DNA of 45,086 bases from Sphingomonadaceae bacterium (GTDB lineage Bacteria; Pseudomonadota; Alphaproteobacteria; Sphingomonadales; Sphingomonadaceae): contig CANJSX010000003.1 of assembly GCA_947477055.1 (NCBI GenBank), positions 1-45,086 on the forward strand, written 5' to 3'. Positions 37,109 to 45,086 of the stretch are shown here, one piece after another. How positions within the stretch are numbered: the stretch's first letter is position 1; the number at the start of each line of letters is the position of its first letter. The notes below the pieces were generated by a model. It was not told where the DNA came from, made no database searches, and worked only from the letters and a program-made list of their open reading frames with translations. The translations under genes and the position numbers were made by a program.

Positions 37109-38359
37109 ATGGCAGAGGCACCAACGGGCAAGTCCGAAACCTCGCCAAACGTCGTGCTCGCCATGCTGCTGCTGGTCTACACCTTCAACTTCCTTGACCG
37201 GCAGATCCTCGCCATCGTCGCCCAGCCGGTGAAGGCCGAGCTGGGGATCAGCGATACGGCGATGGGCCTGCTCGGCGGGCTGGCCTTCGCCCTGCTCTAT
37301 GCGACGATGGCCATTCCGATCGGCCTGATTGCGGACCGCAAGGGACGGGCCAAGGTGATCACCATCAGCCTCGCCGCCTGGAGCTTTTTCACCGCGCTGT
37401 GCGGTCTGGCCAGCGGGTTCTGGCAGCTGGCGCTGTGCCGGCTGGGGGTGGGGATCGGCGAGGCCGGCGGCGTCGCGCCGTCCTACGCCATCGTCGCCGA
37501 ACGCTTTCCGCCCGAACAGCGCGCGCGGGCGCTGTCGGTCTATTCGCTGGGGGCGCCGCTGGGCGTTGGCGCGGGCGCGCTGTTCGGGGCGATGATCGCC
37601 TCGGCGGTGAACTGGCGCGCGGCCTTCATCGTGCTGGGACTGGCCGGATTGCTGGCGGCCTACCCCTTCGCGCGGCTGGTGCGAGACCGGCCGATTCCGC
37701 AGCTGACCGAACACCCGCCGGTCGGTGCCGTGTTCAAACGGCTCGCGGGCCAGCCGGCCTTCTGGTTCCTCTCGTTCGGAGCAAGCATGGGCTCGCTCTG
37801 CGCCTATGGCCTGGCCTTCTGGGTGCCGACGCTGCTCCAGCGCAGTTACGGGCTGAGCCTGATCGGTGCCGGGCAGTTTGTCGGCGCGCTGCAGGTTCTG
37901 GCCGGGGTCGCCGGGATGCTCGCCGGCGGGGTGCTGGCCGATCGCATCGGCAAGGGTGATCGCGCCGGCTATGCCAGGGTGCCTGCGATTGCCTATCTTC
38001 TTTGCTTCCCCAGCCTGCTGCTCGCCTTCATGATGCGCGATGCGACGATGCTGTTCGTGCTGCTGCTGCTGCCCTCGGGGCTGATCTATGTCTGGCTCGG
38101 CCCGGTCACCACCGCGATCCAGCACCTTGTTCCGGCGCAGGAGCGCGCGACGGCCTCGGCCTGCTTCCTGCTGGTCAACAACGGCCTCGGGCTTGGTCTC
38201 GGCTCGCTGGTGATCGGCAAGGCCAGCGATTTGCTCGCGCCGACTTATGGCGCGGATTCACTGCGCTATGGCTGCATGATCGCGACCGGAACCTACCTGC
38301 TCGCCGGAGCTTCGATGCTGCTGGCGGCCCCGCGCCTGCGCAAGGCGTGGATCGCCTGA
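37109..38359 (+). CDS. MFS transporter (spinster-like)
   Basis: LLLVYTFNFLDRQILAIVAQPVKAELGISDTAMGLLGGLAFALLYATMAIPIGLIADRKGR. Confidence 0.9.
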   Translation: MAEAPTGKSETSPNVVLAMLLLVYTFNFLDRQILAIVAQPVKAELGISDTAMGLLGGLAFALLYATMAIPIGLIADRKGRAKVITISLAAWSFFTALCGLASGFWQLALCRLGVGIGEAGGVAPSYAIVAERFPPEQRARALSVYSLGAPLGVGAGALFGAMIASAVNWRAAFIVLGLAGLLAAYPFARLVRDRPIPQLTEHPPVGAVFKRLAGQPAFWFLSFGASMGSLCAYGLAFWVPTLLQRSYGLSLIGAGQFVGALQVLAGVAGMLAGGVLADRIGKGDRAGYARVPAIAYLLCFPSLLLAFMMRDATMLFVLLLLPSGLIYVWLGPVTTAIQHLVPAQERATASACFLLVNNGLGLGLGSLVIGKASDLLAPTYGADSLRYGCMIATGTYLLAGASMLLAAPRLRKAWIA

Positions 38360-39910
38360 TCAGCGCTCCTTGGTCGCGCTGAAGGCCAGTTCGGGGTTCC
38401 GCTCCTGCTGGTAGCCGACGTCCCAGGCCGAGCGCGCCATGAACACCGGATCGCCGTCACGGTCCTTGGCGAGGTTCGACTTGTTGATGTCGGCAAAGCC
38501 GCGCAGCGCCGTCTCGCTGCCCTTGAGCCAGCGTGCAGTGTCGAAGGGTGAGGCCTCCAGCCCCGCCTCGACCTTGTATTCCGCCTCGAGCCGGCTGATC
38601 AGCACTTCGAGCTGCAACTGGCCGACCACGCCGACGATCCACTGCCCACCGATCTCGGGATAGAACACCTGGATCACGCCCTCTTCGGAGAGGTCATCCA
38701 GCGCCTTCCGCAACTGCTTGGTCTTGGTCGGATCCTTCAGTGCGACGCGGCGCAGGATTTCCGGGGCGAAGTTGGGCAAGCCGGTGAAGCGGACCTTGTT
38801 GGTCTCCGAGAGCGTATCGCCCACCCGCAGCGTGCCGTGGTTGGGAATGCCGATGATGTCACCCGGCTCGGCGCTGTCGGCGATCTCGCGGTCCTGCGCG
38901 AAAAACAGGATCGGTGAGTGGATCGCGATCGGCTTGCCCGATCCCGATGGCGTCAGCTTCATCCCGCGCTTGAAGGTGCCCGAGACCAGCCGCATGAAGG
39001 CGATCCGGTCGCGGTGTTGCGGGTCCATATTGGCCTGGACCTTGAAGATGAAGCCGGTCACTTCCTTGTCCCCGGGCGAAATCTCGCCCTGGTCGCTCGG
39101 CTGCGGGCGCGGCGGCGGGGCATAATTGGCGATCGCGTCGATCAGCTCGGCCACGCCAAAATTCTTGAGCGCCGATCCGAAATAGACCGGGGTCAGGTCG
39201 CCGTGGCGGTAAGCGGCAATGTCGAACTGGGGATAGCCGCCGCGTGCCAGTTCCACCTCGTCGGCGATATCGGCGGGCAGCTCGGCGGCCTCGCGCAGCC
39301 CGAGAAATTCGCGGCTGTCGCCTTCGGGCCGGCTGATCTGGCCCGTGGCGAAATCGAGCACGCCCCGGAACAGCCCGCCCATCCCCACCGGCCAGCTCAT
39401 CGGGCAGACGTCGAGCGCCAGCGCATCAGCGACCTCATCCATCAGATCGAAGGGCGAGCGGCCTTCGCGGTCGACCTTGTTGATGAAGGTGATGATCGGG
39501 ACCGAACGCAACCGGCAGACCTCGAACAGCTTGCGGGTCTGCGGCTCGATGCCCTTGGCCGCATCGATCACCATGATCGCGGAGTCGACCGCTGTCAGCG
39601 TGCGGTAGGTATCCTCGGAAAAGTCCTCGTGGCCCGGCGTATCGAGCAGGTTGAAGGTGATCACGCTGCCGTCGGCGCCGGTCCGCTCGAAGGTCATCAC
39701 ACTGGAGGTGACCGAGATGCCGCGCTGCTGCTCGATCTTCATCCAGTCCGACCGCGCCCGCCGCGCCTGCCCGCGCGCCTTGACCTCACCGGCCAGATGG
39801 ATCGCACCACCGTGCAGCAGCAGCTTCTCGGTCAGCGTCGTCTTGCCTGCATCGGGGTGCGAGATGATGGCAAAGGTGCGGCGGTTGGACGCCATGCTGA
39901 TTTTGTTCAC
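38360..39910 (-). CDS. prfC: Peptide chain release factor 3 (GTG at 39910 overlapping the pheT stop, or ATG at 39895)
   Basis: RRTFAIISHPDAGKTTLTEKLLLHGGAIHLAGEVKARGQARRARSDWMKIEQQRGISVTSSVM...DTPGHEDFSEDTYRTL. Confidence 0.95.
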   Translation of the reverse strand: MNKISMASNRRTFAIISHPDAGKTTLTEKLLLHGGAIHLAGEVKARGQARRARSDWMKIEQQRGISVTSSVMTFERTGADGSVITFNLLDTPGHEDFSEDTYRTLTAVDSAIMVIDAAKGIEPQTRKLFEVCRLRSVPIITFINKVDREGRSPFDLMDEVADALALDVCPMSWPVGMGGLFRGVLDFATGQISRPEGDSREFLGLREAAELPADIADEVELARGGYPQFDIAAYRHGDLTPVYFGSALKNFGVAELIDAIANYAPPPRPQPSDQGEISPGDKEVTGFIFKVQANMDPQHRDRIAFMRLVSGTFKRGMKLTPSGSGKPIAIHSPILFFAQDREIADSAEPGDIIGIPNHGTLRVGDTLSETNKVRFTGLPNFAPEILRRVALKDPTKTKQLRKALDDLSEEGVIQVFYPEIGGQWIVGVVGQLQLEVLISRLEAEYKVEAGLEASPFDTARWLKGSETALRGFADINKSNLAKDRDGDPVFMARSAWDVGYQQERNPELAFSATKER

Positions 39911-42300
39911 CCGCGCAACACCGCGCCAAGCTTCGCTGCGGCGGCGGTAATCCGCTCGGCGATGGCCTTGAGCTCAGCCTCGTCGTAGCTCTTCTCGCCC
40001 GGCTGGAGCGTCACTTCCACCGCCAGTGACTTTTGCCCATCGGGCACGCCCTGTCCGCGGAAGTCGTCGAACAGGCGGACGGAGACGATGTTCGCCTTGT
40101 CGGCTCCGCGCACCGCACGGGCGAGATCGCCCGCCGGGGTTGCCACCGGCACCAGGAAGGCAAAATCGCGCGTCACGGCCTGTAGCGGCGGCGGAGCGTA
40201 GCTCACGCGGGCGAAACCAGCCGCGCGCTTCTTCGCCGGGATGGCATCGAGGAACAGCTCGACCGCCGCGACTGGCACATCGATATCGAAGGCCTTGAGC
40301 GTGGAGGGATGGAGCATGCCGAAGCGCGCCAGCACGGTTTTCGGCCCGAGCCGCAGCGTGGCCGACTGCCCGGGGTGGAACTGGCTACCCGCCTCAGCCA
40401 TCACCATCAGATTGTCGACCGGCGCGCCAGCCTCGGCCAGCAGTGCGAGGGCCTCGGCCTTGGCGTCGAAGGCATCGAACTCCGCCGTCTTGCCATTGGA
40501 CCAGCCGCGCGAGGTCTTTTCGCCTGCCAGCACAACGCCCAGCGAGAGCCGTTCGTCAGAGCGTCCCGCTTCACCACGCAGGTAGCGGCGGCCGATTTCA
40601 AACAGCCTGAGGCCGGACGCACCGCGATCGAGATTGCGGCGCGTAGCCGCCAGCAACCCCGGCAACAACGAGGGGCGCATCGCCATCATGTCCTCGCTGA
40701 TCGGATTTTCCAGCAGCCACAGCCCTCCATTACCGTCGGCGAAGTGATCGGCCTCGCCCTCGGGCAGGAACGACCAGGTGATCGCCTCGTTGAGCCCGCG
40801 CGCGGCAGCAGCGCGGCGCAGGCGGCGCTCGAGGCGCTGTACCGGCGTCGCGGTCGGTTTGGCGACGCCATCTGCGCGGGGTAGCGGAGTGCTAGCCACT
40901 GCATCGAGCCCGTGAATCCGCACCACTTCCTCGACGATGTCGGGCCAGCTGTCGATGTCGGGCCGCCAACCGGGGACGGTGACGGTCCAGTCTGCGCCGA
41001 CTGTGAAGCCGAGTGCGGCAAGGATGCGCTTCTGCTCGACTTCGGGAATGTCCTCGCCGCCCAGCTGTGCGGCCCGCGCCGGATCGTAGGCCACGGTCTT
41101 CAGCGCTGCCGGCGGCGTTCCCGCCCGCACCGCTTCGCTCGCTTCGCCGCCGCAGGTCTCGATGATCAGCGTGGTGAGGATCTCCAGCCCGGCATCGAGG
41201 AAACCGGGATCGACCCCGCGTTCGAAGCGACTGCGCGCGTCCGAGGTCAGGTTCAGCTTGCGGCCGGTTTCGGCGATGCGCAGCGGATCGAAATAGGCGA
41301 TCTCGAGCAGCACATCGGTGGTTGCTTCCGAACAGCCAGAATGCTCGCCGCCCATGATTCCGGCGATGTCGTGCACCCCGGCCTCGTCGGCGATCACGGT
41401 CATCCCGGCGTCGAGGGCGTATTCCTTGCCGTTGAGCGCGACGCAGGTTTCGCCCTCCCGCGCACGCCGGGCGGTAACCCCGCGGCTCAGCTGCGCGAGA
41501 TCATAGGCATGGGCCGGGCGGCCATAGGCGAGCATCACGAAGTTGGTCAGGTCGACCAGCGCCGAAATCGGGCGCTGGCCCGCGCTTTTGAGCCGGTCCT
41601 GGATCCATTGGGGGCTGGAGCCGTTCTTCACGCCGCGAACGATGCGGCCGTAGAAGGCCGGGCAGCCCTCGGGATCGTCAGTGCGGATCTCGCGCGGGCA
41701 GGGGAAGGACCCCGGCACTGCCTGCGCGGCAATCGGCTTGAGTTTGCCCAGCCCCGCCGCCGCCAGATCGCGGGCGATACCGTGGACGCCCATGCAGTCC
41801 GGCCGGTTGGGCGTGATCGCAATGTCGAACACCGGGTCGGCGCCGCGATACTCGGCAAAGGGCATGCCGACCGGCGCATCGGCTGGCAGCTCGATGATGC
41901 CTTCGTGATCGTCGCTCAGTTCGAGCTCGCGGCTGGAGCACATCATGCCGTTGGATTCGACGCCCCGGATCGCCGATTTGCGCAGTTCCATGCCGTTTGA
42001 CGGAACCAGTGCGCCGGGCAGCCCGAGCACGCCGACGAGGCCGGCGCGCGCATTCGGGGCGCCGCAGACGACCTGCAGCGGGTTGCCATCCCCGGTATCG
42101 ACGGTCAGCACCTGCAGCTTGTCGGCCTGCGGATGCTTCTCGGCGGTGAGCACGCGCGCGATGCGGAAGCCGGCGAGCTTGGCCGCAGGATCCTCGACGC
42201 TTTCGACCTCGAGGCCGATGGCGTTGAGCGTGGCCGCGACCTGATCGGCGGTGGCTTCGGTTTCAAGGTGATCCTTGAGCCAGGTGAGCGAGAACTTCAT
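39907..42300 (-). CDS. pheT: Phenylalanyl-tRNA synthetase beta subunit
   Basis: MKFSLTWLKDHLETEATADQVAATLNAIGLEVESVEDPA...; tRNA-binding, B3/B4, B5 and FDX-ACB regions recognisable. Confidence 0.96.
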   Translation of the reverse strand: MKFSLTWLKDHLETEATADQVAATLNAIGLEVESVEDPAAKLAGFRIARVLTAEKHPQADKLQVLTVDTGDGNPLQVVCGAPNARAGLVGVLGLPGALVPSNGMELRKSAIRGVESNGMMCSSRELELSDDHEGIIELPADAPVGMPFAEYRGADPVFDIAITPNRPDCMGVHGIARDLAAAGLGKLKPIAAQAVPGSFPCPREIRTDDPEGCPAFYGRIVRGVKNGSSPQWIQDRLKSAGQRPISALVDLTNFVMLAYGRPAHAYDLAQLSRGVTARRAREGETCVALNGKEYALDAGMTVIADEAGVHDIAGIMGGEHSGCSEATTDVLLEIAYFDPLRIAETGRKLNLTSDARSRFERGVDPGFLDAGLEILTTLIIETCGGEASEAVRAGTPPAALKTVAYDPARAAQLGGEDIPEVEQKRILAALGFTVGADWTVTVPGWRPDIDSWPDIVEEVVRIHGLDAVASTPLPRADGVAKPTATPVQRLERRLRRAAAARGLNEAITWSFLPEGEADHFADGNGGLWLLENPISEDMMAMRPSLLPGLLAATRRNLDRGASGLRLFEIGRRYLRGEAGRSDERLSLGVVLAGEKTSRGWSNGKTAEFDAFDAKAEALALLAEAGAPVDNLMVMAEAGSQFHPGQSATLRLGPKTVLARFGMLHPSTLKAFDIDVPVAAVELFLDAIPAKKRAAGFARVSYAPPPLQAVTRDFAFLVPVATPAGDLARAVRGADKANIVSVRLFDDFRGQGVPDGQKSLAVEVTLQPGEKSYDEAELKAIAERITAAAAKLGAVLRG

Positions 42301-42311
42301 GTGCCGCCCCC

Positions 42312-43409
42312 TTACGCTGGCGTGCCCACGCCGCCCGAAAGGGTCGGCATGTCGAGCATCGAGAAACCATAGTGCCTGAGCCAGCGCACATCGCCATCGA
42401 AGAAGGCGCGCAGGTCGTTCATCCCGTATTTGAGCATGGCCAGCCGGTCGATCCCGGCGCCGAAGGCAAAGCCCTGCCACTCGTCCGGATCGAGTCCGCC
42501 CGCCGCGATGACATGGCGATTGATCATCCCGCTGCCGAGCAGCTCCATCCAGGCGTGGCCCGGATCGTCGCCGCTGCCGCCGATCACGCGGCGGCCCCCT
42601 TCGAAGCTGTAGCCGGTGTCGACTTCCACCGAAGGCTCGGTGAAGGGGAAGTAGGAGGGACGCAGCCGCAGCACGATGTCGTCGCGCTCGAAGAAGGCCT
42701 TGAGGAAGGTCTCCAGCGTCCATTTGAGGTGGCCGAGGTGGATGCCCTTGTCGATCACCAGCCCCTCGACCTGGTGGAACATCGGGGTGTGGGTCGCGTC
42801 GCTGTCGGAACGGTAGACCCGGCCTGGAGCGATGATCCGCAGCGGGGCGCCTTCACTTAGCATGGTGCGGATCTGTACCGGCGACGTGTGCGTCCTCAGC
42901 AGCGTTCGGGTGCCGCTCGGTGCGTCCGAGGGGAAGTAGAAGGTATCGTGCATCGCCCGCGCCGGGTGGCTCTCGGGCATGTTGAGCGCAGTGAAATTGT
43001 GCCAGTCGTCCTCGATCTCGGGGCCGGAGGCGACCGCGAAGCCCATGTCGGCGAAGATCTCCGCCAGCTCGTCCATCACCTGCGAAACGGGGTGGATCGA
43101 ACCCTTCGGCGCTTCCGGGGCGGGCAGGGTGAGGTCGATGGTTTCGGCGGAAAGCCGCGCTTCCAGCGCCGCTCCTTCCAGCGCTGCCTTGCGTTCGGCC
43201 AACGCATTGGTGACCGTCTCGCGCAGCCCGTGGATCTTCGGCCCTTCGACCTGCCGCGCTTCCGGCGACATCCCGCCCAGCGTCTTCAGCAGGCCGGAGA
43301 TCGAACCCTGCTTGCCCAGAAACGACACCCGCAGTCCCTCGATCGTGTCGAGATCCTGCGCCGCCGCGATCCGCGCGAGGGCCTCCGTTCCGGTTGCTGC
43401 GATGTCCAC
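42312..43409 (-). CDS. pheS: Phenylalanyl-tRNA synthetase alpha subunit (probable GTG start)
   Basis: ...[13 protein letters not shown]...[29 protein letters not shown]...[17 protein letters not shown]. Confidence 0.95.
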   Translation of the reverse strand: MDIAATGTEALARIAAAQDLDTIEGLRVSFLGKQGSISGLLKTLGGMSPEARQVEGPKIHGLRETVTNALAERKAALEGAALEARLSAETIDLTLPAPEAPKGSIHPVSQVMDELAEIFADMGFAVASGPEIEDDWHNFTALNMPESHPARAMHDTFYFPSDAPSGTRTLLRTHTSPVQIRTMLSEGAPLRIIAPGRVYRSDSDATHTPMFHQVEGLVIDKGIHLGHLKWTLETFLKAFFERDDIVLRLRPSYFPFTEPSVEVDTGYSFEGGRRVIGGSGDDPGHAWMELLGSGMINRHVIAAGGLDPDEWQGFAFGAGIDRLAMLKYGMNDLRAFFDGDVRWLRHYGFSMLDMPTLSGGVGTPA

Positions 43410-43476
43410 TTTGCCTAAGTCCGTCAGGGTTTGAAGTGCCGAGCCATTAGGGGCGATTGCCCCGTCGCGCAACGCT

Positions 43477-44436
43477 TCAGGCCCCGACGCCCTCCGGCCC
43501 ATCGAGCGTCTGCACCGCCGATCCGGCAAAGCGCGCCCGCGCCTGGACCATGGCGCCGAGGATCGGATGCTCCATCGCAGCATATTCGCGCGGGGTCATT
43601 CCCATGAAGCGCTTGAAGTCACGCACGAACTGGGCCTGATCGTGATAATGCCCGTCGATCGCACCGATCCATTTTAGCGAGGGATCGAGCATATATTGCG
43701 AGAGGCTGCGCATGAAGCGCTGGCGGCGCAGCAGCAGCTTGGGCGGGAACCCGAAAACCCGCTTTGCCAGTCGCTCGATGGTGCGCTGGCTGATCCCGGT
43801 GAGCGCGACCAGCTCGGCCACGCTGTCGATCTCCGGATTGACCATCGCGGCATGGATCGCGACGATCCGGTCCTCATCGGCGATCGGCGCGGAGCCGATT
43901 TGCATGAAAAAGCTGCTGAGCTGCGCATGCTCCGCCGCCGGGTTGGCAGCGCTACCGAACAGGGTACTGGCCAGCGCATGGAACCGCGAAAACGCGGGCG
44001 ACTGCATCCCGTCGATCACGGCATCGGCAAAACCCGCTGCCGGCTGGCCCACACACCGTGCCCAGCCAAGCGGCAGCAGTCCCACGCCCCACATCCGGGT
44101 ATGACCGACGGTGAACGGCACGGCGCGAGAACTGGGGCCGGTGACGATCAACCGGGGGCTCGAGACGATCGAACTGTCCGGCAGCTGACCTTCTGGATCA
44201 CCGCTCGAAAAGAACCGCAGGTTGGCCCATTCCGGGTGCAGCTGATCGGAAACGCGCGCTCCTTCCGGTGCGTTGAATTCAACCAGATAGAACGTGGTGA
44301 TGCAGCGGCGCAGCGCCTCCGGAGGCGCATAGAAGCGCACACTGACACTGCAATCTGGCGACACCGAAGGAAACCTCGTTCCGACTTCTCGATCGGGAGA
44401 GCTAGCAAACTCCCGCGAATCTACAATGCCTGTCAT
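43477..44436 (-). CDS. AraC-family transcriptional regulator
   Basis: C-terminal [46 protein letters not shown]...[18 protein letters not shown]. Confidence 0.9.
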   Translation of the reverse strand: MTGIVDSREFASSPDREVGTRFPSVSPDCSVSVRFYAPPEALRRCITTFYLVEFNAPEGARVSDQLHPEWANLRFFSSGDPEGQLPDSSIVSSPRLIVTGPSSRAVPFTVGHTRMWGVGLLPLGWARCVGQPAAGFADAVIDGMQSPAFSRFHALASTLFGSAANPAAEHAQLSSFFMQIGSAPIADEDRIVAIHAAMVNPEIDSVAELVALTGISQRTIERLAKRVFGFPPKLLLRRQRFMRSLSQYMLDPSLKWIGAIDGHYHDQAQFVRDFKRFMGMTPREYAAMEHPILGAMVQARARFAGSAVQTLDGPEGVGA

Positions 44437-44450
44437 GTTTCCGAAACGGA

Positions 44451-44485
44451 ACGGGGCGCGAAAGGCAGAACCTTCCGCGCCCCGT
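44451..44485 (-). terminator. Long hairpin between rplT and the araC-like gene, terminator-like
   Basis: ACGGGGCGCGAAAGG-CAGAA-CCTTCCGCGCCCCGT, 15-bp stem with one mismatch; T-tract weak. Confidence 0.5.
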
Positions 44486-44510
44486 TTGTTGGTCCGCAGT
44501 CGCGTTCGGC

Positions 44511-44870
44511 TTACGCCGGCAGCGCAGCCTTCGCCTGAGCGATGATGGCGGTGAAGATACCGCCTTCGTTCATCGCCAGATCGGCCATTGCCTTGCGGTC
44601 GAGTTCGATCCCGGCCAGCTTGGTGCCGTGGATGAACTGCGAATAGGTCAGCCCTTCGGCGCGGACCGCAGCGTTGATGCGCTGGATCCACAGACCGCGG
44701 AACGACCGCTTCTTAACCTTGCGATCGCGATAGGCATATTGCCCGGCCTTTTCGACGGCCTGGCGAGCAACGCGAATCGTGTTCTTGCGGCGGCCGCGGA
44801 AACCCTTGGCCTGTTCCAGAATATTCTTGTGCTTGGCGCGGGTGGTAACACCCCTTTTGACACGTGCCAT
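44511..44870 (-). CDS. rplT: 50S ribosomal protein L20
   Basis: [70 protein letters not shown]. Confidence 0.98.
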   Translation of the reverse strand: MARVKRGVTTRAKHKNILEQAKGFRGRRKNTIRVARQAVEKAGQYAYRDRKVKKRSFRGLWIQRINAAVRAEGLTYSQFIHGTKLAGIELDRKAMADLAMNEGGIFTAIIAQAKAALPA

Positions 44871-44883
44871 ACTTCAGTACTCC

Positions 44884-45086
44884 TCAGTTCAGCCCGTAAG
44901 GCGCCCACTTCTTGATCGTCTTCGCATCAGCGTCGGAGATCACGGAAGTGCCGCGGGTCTGGCGGATGTACTTGGCATTGTGGCTCATGAGGCGGTGGCG
45001 CTTGCCAACCACGCCATGCTTCACCTTGCCGGTGGCGGTGAGCTTGAAGCGCTTCTTCACGCCGCTCTTCGTCTTGAGCTTGGGCA
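44884..45086 (-). CDS. rpmI: 50S ribosomal protein L35 (start codon A lies one base beyond the window)
   Basis: [66 protein letters not shown]. Confidence 0.96.
   Translation of the reverse strand, partial: PKLKTKSGVKKRFKLTATGKVKHGVVGKRHRLMSHNAKYIRQTRGTSVISDADAKTIKKWAPYGLN

Noticed and set aside
42301-42723. N-terminal extension of the 938-aa pheT ORF
   Set aside because: The extension lies over pheS in another frame; PheT starts at MKFSLTWLKDHLE (42300).

Overview
This 45 kb, high-GC window looks like a chromosomal segment of an alphaproteobacterium, most likely Sphingomonadales (Erythrobacteraceae-like, judged from protein content only). Most of it is core genome: lplT-like MFS, pgsA, oxyR, rnd, aspS, acpP-fabF-mltG, alkyl sulfatase, peroxiredoxin, tRNA-Met(CAU), aroC, pnuC with a NadR-type kinase, ubiG, aspartokinase, queC, hslO, argF-argD, a double cold-shock protein, terC, glnK-amt, prfC, pheT-pheS, rplT and rpmI. 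No CRISPR array, rRNA or IS transposase was seen. The accessory or unusual points are: (1) a GIY-YIG nuclease gene bracketed by a 30-bp inverted repeat (29/30 identity), each copy itself a hairpin, which looks like a REP-like or homing-like unit; (2) a decayed gene transfer agent (GTA)/phage-like head cluster at 22.4-24.0 kb, with terS intact, terL carrying an ochre stop inside Walker A and then truncated, a probable last-tail-gene C-terminus, and a DUF2793 gene frameshifted by an 8-bp tandem duplication, all next to a compound palindromic element; (3) a head-to-head deletion scar that truncated two divergent genes near 17.24 kb; (4) a flavin reductase gene with an in-frame amber codon; (5) a near-perfect sigma-54 promoter upstream of glnK-amt; (6) a 154-bp palindromic MITE-like element; (7) an OmpA-family protein with 26 consecutive prolines. 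All family calls come from reading the translations; no database search was run.
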